A DNA stretch of 64,000 nucleotides from Streptomyces griseochromogenes (lineage in GTDB: Bacteria > Actinomycetota > Actinomycetes > Streptomycetales > Streptomycetaceae). The translations under genes and the position numbers were made by a program. Positions 54,138 to 63,072 of the stretch are shown in pieces; the first letter of the stretch is position 1; each line of letters opens with the position of its first letter. Under the pieces are notes generated by a model, which saw nothing but the letters and a program-made list of their open reading frames with translations, was not told where the DNA came from and made no database searches. The DNA lies in contig NZ_CP016279.1 of NCBI RefSeq assembly GCF_001542625.1, forward strand, positions 9,114,001 to 9,178,000, written 5' to 3'.

Positions 54138-56077
54138 GCCATTGCCTCTTTCGCTCGGATCGCAGCGGGCGAGCCGATCACGGACACCAGGGCGGCCGCG
54201 ATGGCATCGGAGTCGCCGAGGGTCACCGAGTCCACGCCGGGCCGGATACCGGCGGCGGTGACCCAGTGCACGCCCTCCGTGGGCACGCCGTGGGCGAAGC
54301 GGCGTGGGTGGGGACGGCCCTGAGCGTCCCGTACGCGGTAGGGCCGCTCGGTCACGGCGAGCCCGCCGGTGACGTGATCGGCGTCGTCGGGGTCGGGTAC
54401 GCGGTGCGAGGTGCATTGCCCGGTGTCCAGCAGGTGGCGCAGCAACGGGTCGTCGGCCGTGCGCAGGTCCGGCTCCGGCAGCCGGGCCTCGACGAGGACC
54501 GAACCGGAGAAGCGGGCGCCGGGGACGTCGGACTCCATGACGAAGGCACCCGTCCGCGCGTCGGCGTGCACCCGCGCCCCGGGGCCCGCGATCCGGAGGA
54601 TGCCGGCGCGGATCAGGGCGAGCATCTGCTCGATGCGAACGGCGGGCGGTCCGATCGACAGGAACGCGTTCAGCGGGGTGTACCAGCGGTCCAGGTCGTC
54701 GTGATGCGAACGGCCTCGCAGTCCCTGGTGGTCGACGAGCAGCCGGACCTCGTTGCGCAGGTCCCGGAACACGTCCAGCGCCGCCTTGAGCGGACCGCTG
54801 ACATTTCCCGCGCGCGCCGCGGCCACGTCCCGTTCCAGGTACTCCTCCAGCCAGGTCCGCCAGGCGTCCTCGTCGCTGAACTCCCTTGCCCCGTAGGGGT
54901 GGTGGACGCGCGCCCAGTCCCATCGTTCGTCCGGTTCCACGCCGGCCTCGGTGAGCAGCTCGGGGTGCTCCGCGGGCGGGGCCGCGAGCAGACGCGCGGC
55001 GAGCGCGCGGGCTCGCGCGGGCTGCCCGGCGGCGGTGACCAGCGCCTCGTAATAGACCGCCTCGACCTCCCGGGAGATCAGCGGCCACAGGTCGCGCCGG
55101 AAGTCCAGGCCGCCGTGCTCGGCTCCGTGCCGCCGCAGCCGGGCGATGGTGTCGGGGGTGAGCAGGCGCGGGTAATAGCGGCCGTGCGCGCCCTTCTCGT
55201 TCTCTCCGCGCGCGTGGTGCGGCACGCCCCGTCGAGACCCCGCGCACAGCAGTGGCTCACGGCCGGAGGGCAGGTAGACGAGCGTCCCGCCGCGCCGCTC
55301 GAAGCGTCCGCCGCGGCCGCTGGTGAGCAGCGCCATGTGGTCGAAGAAGTTCAGGCCGAGCCCGCGCAGCAGTACGGGCTCGCCAGGGCGTGCGGCGCTG
55401 TGGTCGACGTCGGCCGGGTTGGCCGGAGCGTGGTGCACGAGCCCGAACCGGGCGGAAAAGGCGGCCAGTTCACGGTCCTGCGACGTCGGCCGGGCGGCCA
55501 CGTGTCCCTGGCTGAGCACCACGGCGTCGAGACCGTCGAGCACCGTACCGTCCTCCAGGCGCACGCGCTGGTGGGTACCGCCGTCCGTGTCGTCGAGGGC
55601 GACCGCGCGACTGCGGTGCACGCGGACGCCGACACCTTCCGGCGCCCGGCCCGCCACTCGCCGGAACACCCAGGCGAGGTAGTGCCCGTACAGGGCGCGC
55701 GTCGGGTAGTCGTCGGGGCCGAGCCGGGCGGCCTCGGCGAGCACGGCCTCGGCGAAGACGCCGTCCTCGAACGGTCCCATCAAGGTCACGAAGCGCGCCC
55801 ACTCGTAGAGGCTGGGCCCGGGTTCGAGAGGGCCGTCGACGCGCACGCTGTCGTCGGTGAAGAGGGTGACCTGGGAGGCGACGGTGTTCATCAGGAGGTC
55901 GAGCGGCTGGTCCGTGCGCCATACCTGTCCGGCACCTGGCGGGTACGGGTCGACGACATGCACGATGACGTCTGCCGCGGGCCGGTCCGTGCGCAGCCGG
56001 GCGCAGAGCCGTTCGAGTACGGACAAGCCGCGCGGGCCGGCCCCGATGAGACAGAGCGACGTGGTGGCGCGGTTCAC
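54134..56077 (-). CDS. FAD/NAD(P)-binding protein, CreE/FzmM-like (aspartate N-oxygenase candidate)
   Basis: A 647-residue flavoprotein. The FAD-binding start is TTSLCLIGAGPRGLSVLERLCARL, typical of the PF13454-type family; AVVLSQGHVAARPTSQDREL and LRGLGLNFFDHMALLTSGRGG are the NAD(P)/FAD regions; LDFRRDLWPLISREVEAVYY follows. Size and partner fit CreE and FzmM, which oxidise L-aspartate to nitrosuccinate and are encoded next to their CreD-type lyase. Here the two genes are adjacent and overlap by 4 bases, in this same partnership. Start GTG 56077 overlaps the preceding ATP-grasp stop (GTGA). A generic flavin oxygenase remains possible. Confidence 0.8.
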   Translation of the reverse strand: MNRATTSLCLIGAGPRGLSVLERLCARLRTDRPAADVIVHVVDPYPPGAGQVWRTDQPLDLLMNTVASQVTLFTDDSVRVDGPLEPGPSLYEWARFVTLMGPFEDGVFAEAVLAEAARLGPDDYPTRALYGHYLAWVFRRVAGRAPEGVGVRVHRSRAVALDDTDGGTHQRVRLEDGTVLDGLDAVVLSQGHVAARPTSQDRELAAFSARFGLVHHAPANPADVDHSAARPGEPVLLRGLGLNFFDHMALLTSGRGGRFERRGGTLVYLPSGREPLLCAGSRRGVPHHARGENEKGAHGRYYPRLLTPDTIARLRRHGAEHGGLDFRRDLWPLISREVEAVYYEALVTAAGQPARARALAARLLAAPPAEHPELLTEAGVEPDERWDWARVHHPYGAREFSDEDAWRTWLEEYLERDVAAARAGNVSGPLKAALDVFRDLRNEVRLLVDHQGLRGRSHHDDLDRWYTPLNAFLSIGPPAVRIEQMLALIRAGILRIAGPGARVHADARTGAFVMESDVPGARFSGSVLVEARLPEPDLRTADDPLLRHLLDTGQCTSHRVPDPDDADHVTGGLAVTERPYRVRDAQGRPHPRRFAHGVPTEGVHWVTAAGIRPGVDSVTLGDSDAIAAALVSVIGSPAAIRAKEAMA

Positions 56078-57300
56078 GGGGTGAGCTCCTCGCCGCGCAG
56101 GGTCACGGCGACGGAGGCGAGGGCGGCGTCGGCCCGCTGCTCGGCCTCGTCCGGGGTGGCGCCCGTGGTGAGGACCAGGCCGAGCCGGTCCCACGACGAA
56201 CGTACGTCGCCCACGGCGTCCCCGGGGCCACGGCTCAGGTCGAGGCGGTGCACGCCGGGCAGTGCGCGGGCGGCTTCGGCACCGTGGACCTGGTCGATGA
56301 CACCTGCGCCGGGGGCGGACAGGAAGCGCACGGCGGCCGCGCGGACAGGCTCGGGGAAGGGGGGTTGTTCCTCGCCGAGGAGCATGCCGATCCACCGGTC
56401 GTGGACGTTGATCCCGTACGCCAGGTCGATCAGATCCATGATGCGATCGCCGGGCGGCCGCGCGGCGCACTCGATGAGCTGCGGGCCCGCGTCCGTGAGC
56501 ATCCACTCGGCGTGCAGGATGCCGCTGCCGTACCCGACCGCGGCCACCAGCCGTTCCACGGCGCGGCGCCACTGTTCGTCCTGCGGTCCCACGGTGTGCC
56601 CGGTCTCGACGGGGCTGGGGCCGGGCAAGGTGTACTTGCGGGTCACGTTGCAGAACACCACCGCGCCGTCGTGCACCAGGGCTTCGGTGCTGAACTCCTG
56701 GCCCGTCAGGCGCTCTTCGACCAGATAGCGCCATCGCATGGGGCGGCGGGCCAGCTGCCGGCCCTCGTCCGCCTCGGTGCAGTACCGCCAGGCCCGCTCC
56801 ACGTCGTCCCCTCGGTCGAGCAGGACGACACCCAGGCTCGCCTGCCGCCCGGCCGGTTTGACCACACAGGGGCCGCCGTCGGCGAACGCGGCGATATCGG
56901 CAGCGGAGCGTATCTCCCGGAAGGCGGGCCCCGGCATGCCGGCCGCGGCCGTGGCCTCGCGCAGCAGCAGCTTGTCCCGGAGGATCGCCGCCGCCTCCGG
57001 GCCCGCCCCGGCCACGCCGAGCGCCTCGGCGGCCTGCGCGGCCGCGAGGACCGCGTACTCGAGGCCTGCCACCACCGCGTCGAACGGACCCAGCTCGGCG
57101 GCCACTTCGAGGAACTGCTCGTCCTGCTGGTAGCGGGCGAACCGTACCGTGCCGAGGCAGGGGTGCGCGGCGGCCCTGGGCTCCAGCTTCTTGGCGTGCC
57201 ACAGGTCCTCCTCCTCGATGAGGGTGACGCTGCCCGCGGGGCGGCAGCCGTCGAGGGCGGCCAGCGCGGTGTCGTTGTAGCCGATGAGCAGCAGGCGCAT
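56074..57300 (-). CDS. ATP-grasp ligase (third in the cluster)
   Basis: A 408-residue carboxylate-amine ligase. The N-terminal Rossmann-like part is MRLLLIGYNDTALAALDG; ATP-grasp elements include LRDKLLLREATAAAGMPGP, CVVKPAGRQASLGVVLL (the flexible Gly-rich loop), RYLVEERLTGQEFSTEALV and the metal-binding end LIECAARPPGDRIMDLID. These resemble L-amino-acid ligases (BacD-like), which activate a carboxyl group as an acyl phosphate and join it to an amine. The stop overlaps the FAD-protein gene as GTGA. Start at 57300, 2 bp after the MFS gene stop. Confidence 0.88.
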   Translation of the reverse strand: MRLLLIGYNDTALAALDGCRPAGSVTLIEEEDLWHAKKLEPRAAAHPCLGTVRFARYQQDEQFLEVAAELGPFDAVVAGLEYAVLAAAQAAEALGVAGAGPEAAAILRDKLLLREATAAAGMPGPAFREIRSAADIAAFADGGPCVVKPAGRQASLGVVLLDRGDDVERAWRYCTEADEGRQLARRPMRWRYLVEERLTGQEFSTEALVHDGAVVFCNVTRKYTLPGPSPVETGHTVGPQDEQWRRAVERLVAAVGYGSGILHAEWMLTDAGPQLIECAARPPGDRIMDLIDLAYGINVHDRWIGMLLGEEQPPFPEPVRAAAVRFLSAPGAGVIDQVHGAEAARALPGVHRLDLSRGPGDAVGDVRSSWDRLGLVLTTGATPDEAEQRADAALASVAVTLRGEELTP

Positions 57301-57302
57301 GG

Positions 57303-58553
57303 TCAGCGCTCTCCTTTGCGGGCGAGTACGGCGGTGAACACTCCGGCGGCGGCCAGCGGGAACCAGAAGACGCCCGGACCGCCGTGGGACGAGGCGAGCA
57401 GGAAGAAGGTCCCGCCGGCGAAGGAGCCGGCCGACTCCCCTGCGGCCGTGGCCACTTGACGCAGGCTGAGCAGCTCCACCACGGGCCGGTCGCCGCCCAG
57501 TTCCGCGAAGGCGGTGCTCACCGTGGGCGTGAAAAGGGTCTCGGCAAAGGTGAAGACCACGACCGCGGCGAACGCGGCGACAAGGCTGTGCGCGCCGAGC
57601 CCGAGCACCGCGTAGGCGCAGGAGAAGGCGAGCAGGCCGAGCAGCAGATACCGCAGCGGGTGCCCTCCGCGCTCCATCCCGCGTCTCATGAACGCGGTCA
57701 CCGGGATCTGCAGGCCGACGACGAGCACCGCGTTGAGCGAGAAGAACGCGGCCCGCAGGGCGCTGTCCTCGGTGAGCCGGGCGATGTGCAGGGCCAGGGC
57801 CGAGAACAGCTGGGCGTACAGCAGCGACCCCACGGCGGTCACCCAGGCGACACGGCGTACGTCGGGCGCGGTGAAGACCACCTTGAGGATGCCGAGTCGC
57901 AGGGGCCGCCGCTCTTCCTGTGTCGAGAGCCGCAACCCCGCGGGAACGGTGACCAGGGCGGACCCGGCGGCGACGACGTACAGGACGGCGACGAGGGACA
58001 GCAGCGAACCGTAGTGGCCGCCGCCGAACAGGAAGTTGGCGATGACCGGACCGAGCGCCGCCGAGACGTTCACGGCGACCTGGATCGCGGAGAAGACCGC
58101 CGTGCGGTCCCCGGCCGAGGGCAGCGCCCGCACCACGTAGGCGCGGGCGGTCAGACCGTTGACGCTGATGCCGAATCCCGCCGTGACGAGGCAGCACAGG
58201 ATGCCCGGGATCCCGGGTGCCCACGGCAGCGCGCCGAACCCGGCACCGGCGAGCAACAGGCCCCCCACCATCGTCCGCCGGACCGGGGCACGGTGCAGAT
58301 ACCCGCCGATGAACAGGGCTCCGGCCCGCAGCGCGAACGTCGACGCGAGCAGCGCGGTCCCGATCCACCAGGCGTTCACCCCCGGGTGCAGCCGGGGCAG
58401 CAGCACCGGCAGGACGGGGAGCAGGGTGAAGTAGCCGAGGTGCGAGAACAGGTAGTCGAGGACCAGAGTGGCGCCCACGGTACGGACGGTGGCGGGGGCG
58501 GCCTCGGCTCCGGAAGGCGCGCTGTCCCTGGTCGCCGCCCTCTCCGTGCTCAT
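57303..58553 (-). CDS. MFS exporter of the biosynthetic cluster
   Basis: A 416-residue protein with about 12 hydrophobic segments: VRTVGATLVLDYLFSHLGYFTLLPVLPVL, FALRAGALFIGGYLHRAPVRRTMVGG, LLYAQLFSALALHIARL, LVAAFAAVVVFTFAETLF and others. It belongs to the drug/metabolite exporter side of the MFS and, placed between ATP-grasp genes with 4-base and 2-base spacing, probably exports the product and gives self-resistance. Start ATG 58553 overlaps the preceding stop. Confidence 0.9.
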   Translation of the reverse strand: MSTERAATRDSAPSGAEAAPATVRTVGATLVLDYLFSHLGYFTLLPVLPVLLPRLHPGVNAWWIGTALLASTFALRAGALFIGGYLHRAPVRRTMVGGLLLAGAGFGALPWAPGIPGILCCLVTAGFGISVNGLTARAYVVRALPSAGDRTAVFSAIQVAVNVSAALGPVIANFLFGGGHYGSLLSLVAVLYVVAAGSALVTVPAGLRLSTQEERRPLRLGILKVVFTAPDVRRVAWVTAVGSLLYAQLFSALALHIARLTEDSALRAAFFSLNAVLVVGLQIPVTAFMRRGMERGGHPLRYLLLGLLAFSCAYAVLGLGAHSLVAAFAAVVVFTFAETLFTPTVSTAFAELGGDRPVVELLSLRQVATAAGESAGSFAGGTFFLLASSHGGPGVFWFPLAAAGVFTAVLARKGER

Positions 58554-59770
58554 CGTGCCGCTTCCAGAACGATGTCCAGCCGGCCGCGGGCCTCCGCCAG
58601 GATCTCCTCGACGCCCTCCGGCCCGTCCGCGCCCGCGACGAGCACCCCGTGGCGGTCGGCGGAGCTGGTGACGGGGCCGATGACGTCCCCGGGCCACACG
58701 CCGAGATGCGCGGCGAGCAGGCCGGAGGAGCGCGAGAGCATGCCCCAGCCCTCGACGGACCTGACCCGGCCGGGGTCCAGGACGAGGAAGTCGCAGCCCG
58801 CTGCCCCGGCCGCGGGGGGAATCGCGGCGGCCGGGCGGCCGAGCAGGTCGTCCAGGAGGGTGCCGAACAGCTCAAGGCCCGGCCGGGTGTGCTCGACCAG
58901 AGCGTGCAGGAAGTCACCGCCGGGCCTGGCATGGATCTCACCGAGCACGACGTCGCCTTCGGGGGACACCCAGAACTCCACGTGCACGATCCCGTGGGTG
59001 ATGCCGGCCACTGCCACGGCACGGGCGGTCTCCGCACGGGCCGACTCGTCGACGGCGGCGTCCAGGCCCGCGGGCATCCGGTGCCCCGTCTCGACGAAGC
59101 CGGCCCCGGTGTGCTTGCGTGTCAGGCCCAGGATCCGGCACTCACCGCCGAGCATCACGCCCTCGGCGGAGAACTCCTCGCCCCGCACGAACTCCTCGAT
59201 CAGGAAGGGCCGCACACCGTCGAGCGCGTCCAGGGCCGTGGGCAGGTCGCGCGCCGACGTCACCAAGGACACCCCCGCGCTGCCCATGCCGTCACGCGGC
59301 TTCACGATCCACGGCCCGCTCCCGCCGTTCTCCGCCAGGAACCGCTCCGCCGCCGGCAGGTCCGCCGCCACGGCGGAGCGCGGCTGGGTGAACCCGGCGA
59401 CGCGCAGGGCCTCACGGCACAGGTCCTTGGTCCGGATGGTGCGCACGGCCTCCGGGGCGTTGCCCGGCAGGCCGAGTGCGCGGGCGAGCAGCGCCGTGGC
59501 CAGGACCGCGCCCTCCTTGAGTGTCAGGACGGCCGTCACCTCGGGGTGCGCGGCGGCGAACTCGCGACAGGCGTCCTCGTCGTCGTACGCGAGCGGCAGG
59601 ATCTCGTCGGCGGCCATGCGCCAGCCGCCCCCGTCGAGGGCGGCCGGGGTGTCCACGCCGAGCAGGCGCAGGCCCCGGGCCGCCGCCTGCGCGGTGAGCC
59701 GGCGCATCTGGTCCTGCCCGTGCGCGGAGGCCGAGGTGCAGCCGACCACGAGTACGGTGTCAGCGTTCAT
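58550..59770 (-). CDS. ATP-grasp ligase (second in the cluster)
   Basis: A 406-residue ATP-grasp protein. N-terminal TVLVVGCTSASAHGQDQMRRL; ATP-binding RTKDLCREALRVAGFTQP, PWIVKPRDGMGSAGVSLV, FLIEEFVRGEEFSAEGVM; metal-binding terminus VVLGEIHARPGGDFLHALVEH. The E-x-H-A-R-PGGD end is shared with peptide-forming ligases. It overlaps the first ATP-grasp gene by 11 bases and the MFS gene by 4. Different enough from its two neighbours to suggest a distinct amino acid or acid substrate rather than recent duplication. Confidence 0.88.
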   Translation of the reverse strand: MNADTVLVVGCTSASAHGQDQMRRLTAQAAARGLRLLGVDTPAALDGGGWRMAADEILPLAYDDEDACREFAAAHPEVTAVLTLKEGAVLATALLARALGLPGNAPEAVRTIRTKDLCREALRVAGFTQPRSAVAADLPAAERFLAENGGSGPWIVKPRDGMGSAGVSLVTSARDLPTALDALDGVRPFLIEEFVRGEEFSAEGVMLGGECRILGLTRKHTGAGFVETGHRMPAGLDAAVDESARAETARAVAVAGITHGIVHVEFWVSPEGDVVLGEIHARPGGDFLHALVEHTRPGLELFGTLLDDLLGRPAAAIPPAAGAAGCDFLVLDPGRVRSVEGWGMLSRSSGLLAAHLGVWPGDVIGPVTSSADRHGVLVAGADGPEGVEEILAEARGRLDIVLEAAR

Positions 59771-61070
59771 CGCCGATCCTGATGGTGATGGCCTGCTGGG
59801 CGGCGGCGAGCGAGGCACGCACCGCGTCGTACGAGTCGCCGGTGGCGATGACGGCGAGCACGGCGCTGGAGACGAAGTCGGCGGGCGGGACCGCCACCTT
59901 CTGGCCCGGCTCGCGCTCGACGGCGATGTGCTCGACCCCGGCGACGCGCAGCGCGTCACCGAGCCCGTCGATGCCCTCCAGGATTCCGGCGCGGTCCGCC
60001 ATGACCCGGATCAGGCCCGCGTACCGCGCCGGTCCCTCGGCGGGCAGCGGCGCCCGGCCGGTCGCGACGCGCAACGTGTTCTCGCAGAACGGCACCCCGG
60101 TGGCGAGGCCCGTCAGGTGCGAGGTGATGAAGTCGCCGCCGCCGCGCGCCGCGCACTCCACGAGCCGGGCCCGCCCGTCGGGGCCGACCATGCACTCCAG
60201 GTGGAAGGCGCAGTCGTCGATGCCGAAGGCGGCCACGACCGCACGGGTCAGGGCGTGCACGGACTCCAGGGCTTCGGCGGGCAGGGCGCTCGGGAAGACG
60301 TGGCCGGTCTCCAGGTGGAAGTCCGGGGTGGTCGTCTTGTCGGTGACGCCGGCGAAGTACACCTCGCCGCCCTGTACCCAGCCCTCCACGCTGTGCTCGG
60401 TGCCGGTCAGGAACTCCTCGACGAGGATCTCGCCGTCGTGCCCGGTGAAGAGGCGGTCGACAGAGGGCTGGACGTAGCGGTGCAGCTCCTCGAACGCGGG
60501 GCGCAGGCCGTCCTCGCCGTGCACCGTGTAGATGCCCTTGCTGCCATTGCCGGTGACCGGCTTGAGGATCAGCGGGTAGCCGATCTCCGCGGCCGCCTTC
60601 GCCGCCTCGTCCCAGGTGCGTACGCGGGCGTAGCGCGGGATGAGGTCGGGCCGATCCTTCAGGGACTCGCGCATGCGGAACTTGTCCCGGGCCACCGTGG
60701 CGGCCGCGGGCGACGGGGCCCTCAGGCCGTGGCGCGCGGCGAGGCGGCTGACGGCCTCCACCCCGGGGTCGGACCAGGTGACGACGCCCGCGACGGTGTT
60801 GCGGGCGGCGATGTCCGCCATCGTGGCGTCCAGGGCCGCCGCGTCGAAGGTGTCGAGCTGGTGGACCTCGCGGACAAGGCGCTCGGGCAGATCGGCGGGC
60901 GCCTTGTCGGCGATCAGGACGACCTCGTGGCCGAGACGGTGTGCGGCGAAGAACGCGGCGCGCTGCTCGAGCGGCGTACGGCGGACGTTGAGAAAGACGA
61001 TCACGTCCTTCTGGCCCTCGCGTGCGACAGCACACCCGGCGGGCTCGGCGGTGCGGGCGGACTCAGACAT
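59760..61070 (-). CDS. ATP-grasp ligase (first in the cluster)
   Basis: A 436-residue ATP-grasp protein: KDVIVFLNVRRTPLEQRAAFFAAHRLGHEVVLI (N-terminal domain), DKFRMRESLKDRPDLIPRYARV, YPLILKPVTGNGSKGIYTV (Gly-rich ATP loop), EILVEEFLTGTEHSVEGWV, and RLVECAARGGGDFITSHL (metal-binding). Its C-terminal ~100 residues (LIRVMADRAGILEGIDGL ...) form a typical lid/lipoyl-like extension. Overlaps the upstream 669-residue gene by 8 bases. Likely forms an amide or peptide bond; substrates unknown. Confidence 0.88.
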   Translation of the reverse strand: MSESARTAEPAGCAVAREGQKDVIVFLNVRRTPLEQRAAFFAAHRLGHEVVLIADKAPADLPERLVREVHQLDTFDAAALDATMADIAARNTVAGVVTWSDPGVEAVSRLAARHGLRAPSPAAATVARDKFRMRESLKDRPDLIPRYARVRTWDEAAKAAAEIGYPLILKPVTGNGSKGIYTVHGEDGLRPAFEELHRYVQPSVDRLFTGHDGEILVEEFLTGTEHSVEGWVQGGEVYFAGVTDKTTTPDFHLETGHVFPSALPAEALESVHALTRAVVAAFGIDDCAFHLECMVGPDGRARLVECAARGGGDFITSHLTGLATGVPFCENTLRVATGRAPLPAEGPARYAGLIRVMADRAGILEGIDGLGDALRVAGVEHIAVEREPGQKVAVPPADFVSSAVLAVIATGDSYDAVRASLAAAQQAITIRIGDER

Positions 61071-63072
61071 GGCGCTCCTGTGTGCTGTCGATGATCGTTC
61101 GGCGGTGCCAGTGGTGGTCGAACGCGGTGACGGTGATCGGCTTCCCGTGCTGGGCGGACTCGGCCACGAGGTCCGCGGCCTGGGCGAGGAACCGGGCGAC
61201 ACGCGTGACGGCGACCAGGTCGGACCGTTCGAAGGGCGGGCCCTCGCAGCGCAGGATCCGCAGGTCGGTGAGGCTCTGGAACGGGTGGCCCGCGACCATG
61301 ACCCGCTCGGGGCTGCGGGCCGAGTAGCGGATGTTGTTGGCGACGTGGCCGCGGTGGTGCAGATCCGAGTGGACGGCGAGGTCCGGCAGCGCGTGCGGCG
61401 CGAGGAAGTCACGGGCCTGCACCGCCGGGTCCTTCGGCAGGTTGCCGGGCATGACGTGCCAGGTGTTGTACTGCATCCGCGCGGACATGGCCCACGCCGA
61501 GTCGGCCACACTGGCCCGGTCGCCGCCGTGCTGGGCCAGGGCGGTGGCTCCCGGCACGACACAGCAGTAGAAGTCGGGCAGTTCCCAGGAGACGATCTCC
61601 GCCCAGTCGCGCCGGCCCAGTGCGTCGATCAGCTTGGGCAGCGACCGGATGCCGCGGCTCAGGGCGAAGTCCGCGGCGAAGTGTTCGGTGGCCGCGGCGA
61701 CGACGGTGTGGATGAGCGCCTCGAAGCCGCTGGGATGCTCCGGCATCGGTTCGGCGAGCCAGTCCCGCTCGGACCGCAGCAGGGCGACGGCGGCATCCAG
61801 GTCCGCCGCCTCTCCCGGCAGCAGCCCGGAAAGACGCTCGCAGATCCCCTTCTCCTGGCGGCTCGGACCGCTCGGACCGGGCAGCAGAAACTCCGACTTG
61901 CGCCGCGTGGTGGCGTTGATCTCGTAGTAGAGGCGCCGGCCGCTCACCAGTTCCGCGCGTACGACGGCCAACCGCGCGGCGACCGTCTCGAGTCCCTCGA
62001 CGGTGTACTCCCCGGGCCGGTCCGGCACGACGTCGATGTCCGCGTCGGGGTCGACCTGGAGGTAGAGGGCGCGCATGGCACGGAAGTTGTCGGCGACGTG
62101 GTCGAGGGTGAGCTGGTAGCCGTTGAAGCTCTCGATGCGGTTGGGCCCGCCCGACAGGTGGAGCAGCCACAGACAGGCGACGACGACCGCCTCTTCGTCG
62201 GTCCACATCTGCGGGGGCAGCCGGTCGAGGTGGTGGAAGAAGCAGTCGGGGTGCGTCGGCAGCAGCGTCTTGCCGGTGAGGTTGCCGTCGTCGCGCAGGT
62301 TCGAGTAGACGGTCCGGTCGCGGTAGAGCTGTACCGGGGGGACCATGAACACGGCGTTGCGCAGCGCCGCGACCGCCCGGGTGCGGCCCTCGGCGCCGAT
62401 GCGCTCCAGCCAGGTACGGCTCTCGTGGATCTCGTGTGCGACGCGCTGGTCGGCATCGGCCAGGAGCAGCCGGTAGTGGGCGAGGTCCGCTTCGCTCCAG
62501 CCGATGCGCGCGGCGACGCCGACGAAGTCCTCCGGCAGGCTGCGGGCGCCGGGGAGCGTCACCAGGAGGCGGCCGTGCCGGGTCAGAACCAGTGCGCTGG
62601 TGAAGACCGAGGCCGAGGCGGCGTCGCTCGTGGGCCGGGGGCCGCCGGGCTCGCCGGGTCCCGGCTCGCGGCCGGGCCGGGTCAGGGTCTCCAGGGCGGC
62701 GGCCTCGGCGCGGGTGAGCGCGCGCCGGGCGTGGTCCGCCTCCAGGCGCCCGTCGAGGGTGAGCAGCGTCTCGATCTGGGAGGCCGTGTCGGTGGCGCCG
62801 CGCGCCCGGCTCAGGGTGCGGCGCAGCAGCTCCTCGAAGCCCGCGCCGTCCAGGACCCGGTCCGGCTCGGGGGTGGTGCCGGCCGGCCGGTCGCTGCGGC
62901 TGGGCCGCTTGCTGCGCCGGGCCTCCTCCATGGCGAGACGGCGGGCGCTCTTGACGGGGCCTCCAGGGCGATCGGCCCGCTCCGACGGCGGTGTCCGCTG
63001 TGCCGGTTCGCCGGCCGACGCCGCCCGCTGCGCCACCGTGTCCGTACGCTGGGGCCATTCACTTCGGTGCAC
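61063..63072 (-). CDS. Unrecognised 669-residue protein of the cluster
   Basis: I do not recognise this family. A disordered, Arg/Pro/Ser-rich N-terminus (residues 1-~75) is followed by a mixed, mostly helical protein with Trp/His-rich stretches: FMVPPVQLYRDRTVYSNLRDD, PDCFFHHLDRLPPQMWTDEE, LWLLHLSGGPNRIESFNGYQ, SWELPDFYCCVVPGATALAQ, and HSDLHHRGHVANNIRYSARS. No cofactor site, signal peptide or membrane helix is seen. The conserved-looking HSDLHHRGH and GGPNRIESFNG segments could be active-site loops. GTG 63072 has AGGAGA upstream and the start lies 14 bases inside the ferredoxin gene. Being between the ferredoxin and ligases makes it a candidate core biosynthetic enzyme. Confidence 0.75.
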   Translation of the reverse strand: MHRSEWPQRTDTVAQRAASAGEPAQRTPPSERADRPGGPVKSARRLAMEEARRSKRPSRSDRPAGTTPEPDRVLDGAGFEELLRRTLSRARGATDTASQIETLLTLDGRLEADHARRALTRAEAAALETLTRPGREPGPGEPGGPRPTSDAASASVFTSALVLTRHGRLLVTLPGARSLPEDFVGVAARIGWSEADLAHYRLLLADADQRVAHEIHESRTWLERIGAEGRTRAVAALRNAVFMVPPVQLYRDRTVYSNLRDDGNLTGKTLLPTHPDCFFHHLDRLPPQMWTDEEAVVVACLWLLHLSGGPNRIESFNGYQLTLDHVADNFRAMRALYLQVDPDADIDVVPDRPGEYTVEGLETVAARLAVVRAELVSGRRLYYEINATTRRKSEFLLPGPSGPSRQEKGICERLSGLLPGEAADLDAAVALLRSERDWLAEPMPEHPSGFEALIHTVVAAATEHFAADFALSRGIRSLPKLIDALGRRDWAEIVSWELPDFYCCVVPGATALAQHGGDRASVADSAWAMSARMQYNTWHVMPGNLPKDPAVQARDFLAPHALPDLAVHSDLHHRGHVANNIRYSARSPERVMVAGHPFQSLTDLRILRCEGPPFERSDLVAVTRVARFLAQAADLVAESAQHGKPITVTAFDHHWHRRTIIDSTQERHV

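Noticed and set aside
57384..61094. Very long open frame on the plus strand across the ATP-grasp/MFS genes.
   Set aside because: Low-complexity Arg/Gly/Glu-rich translation, antisense to well-motifed genes; a product of high-GC codon bias.
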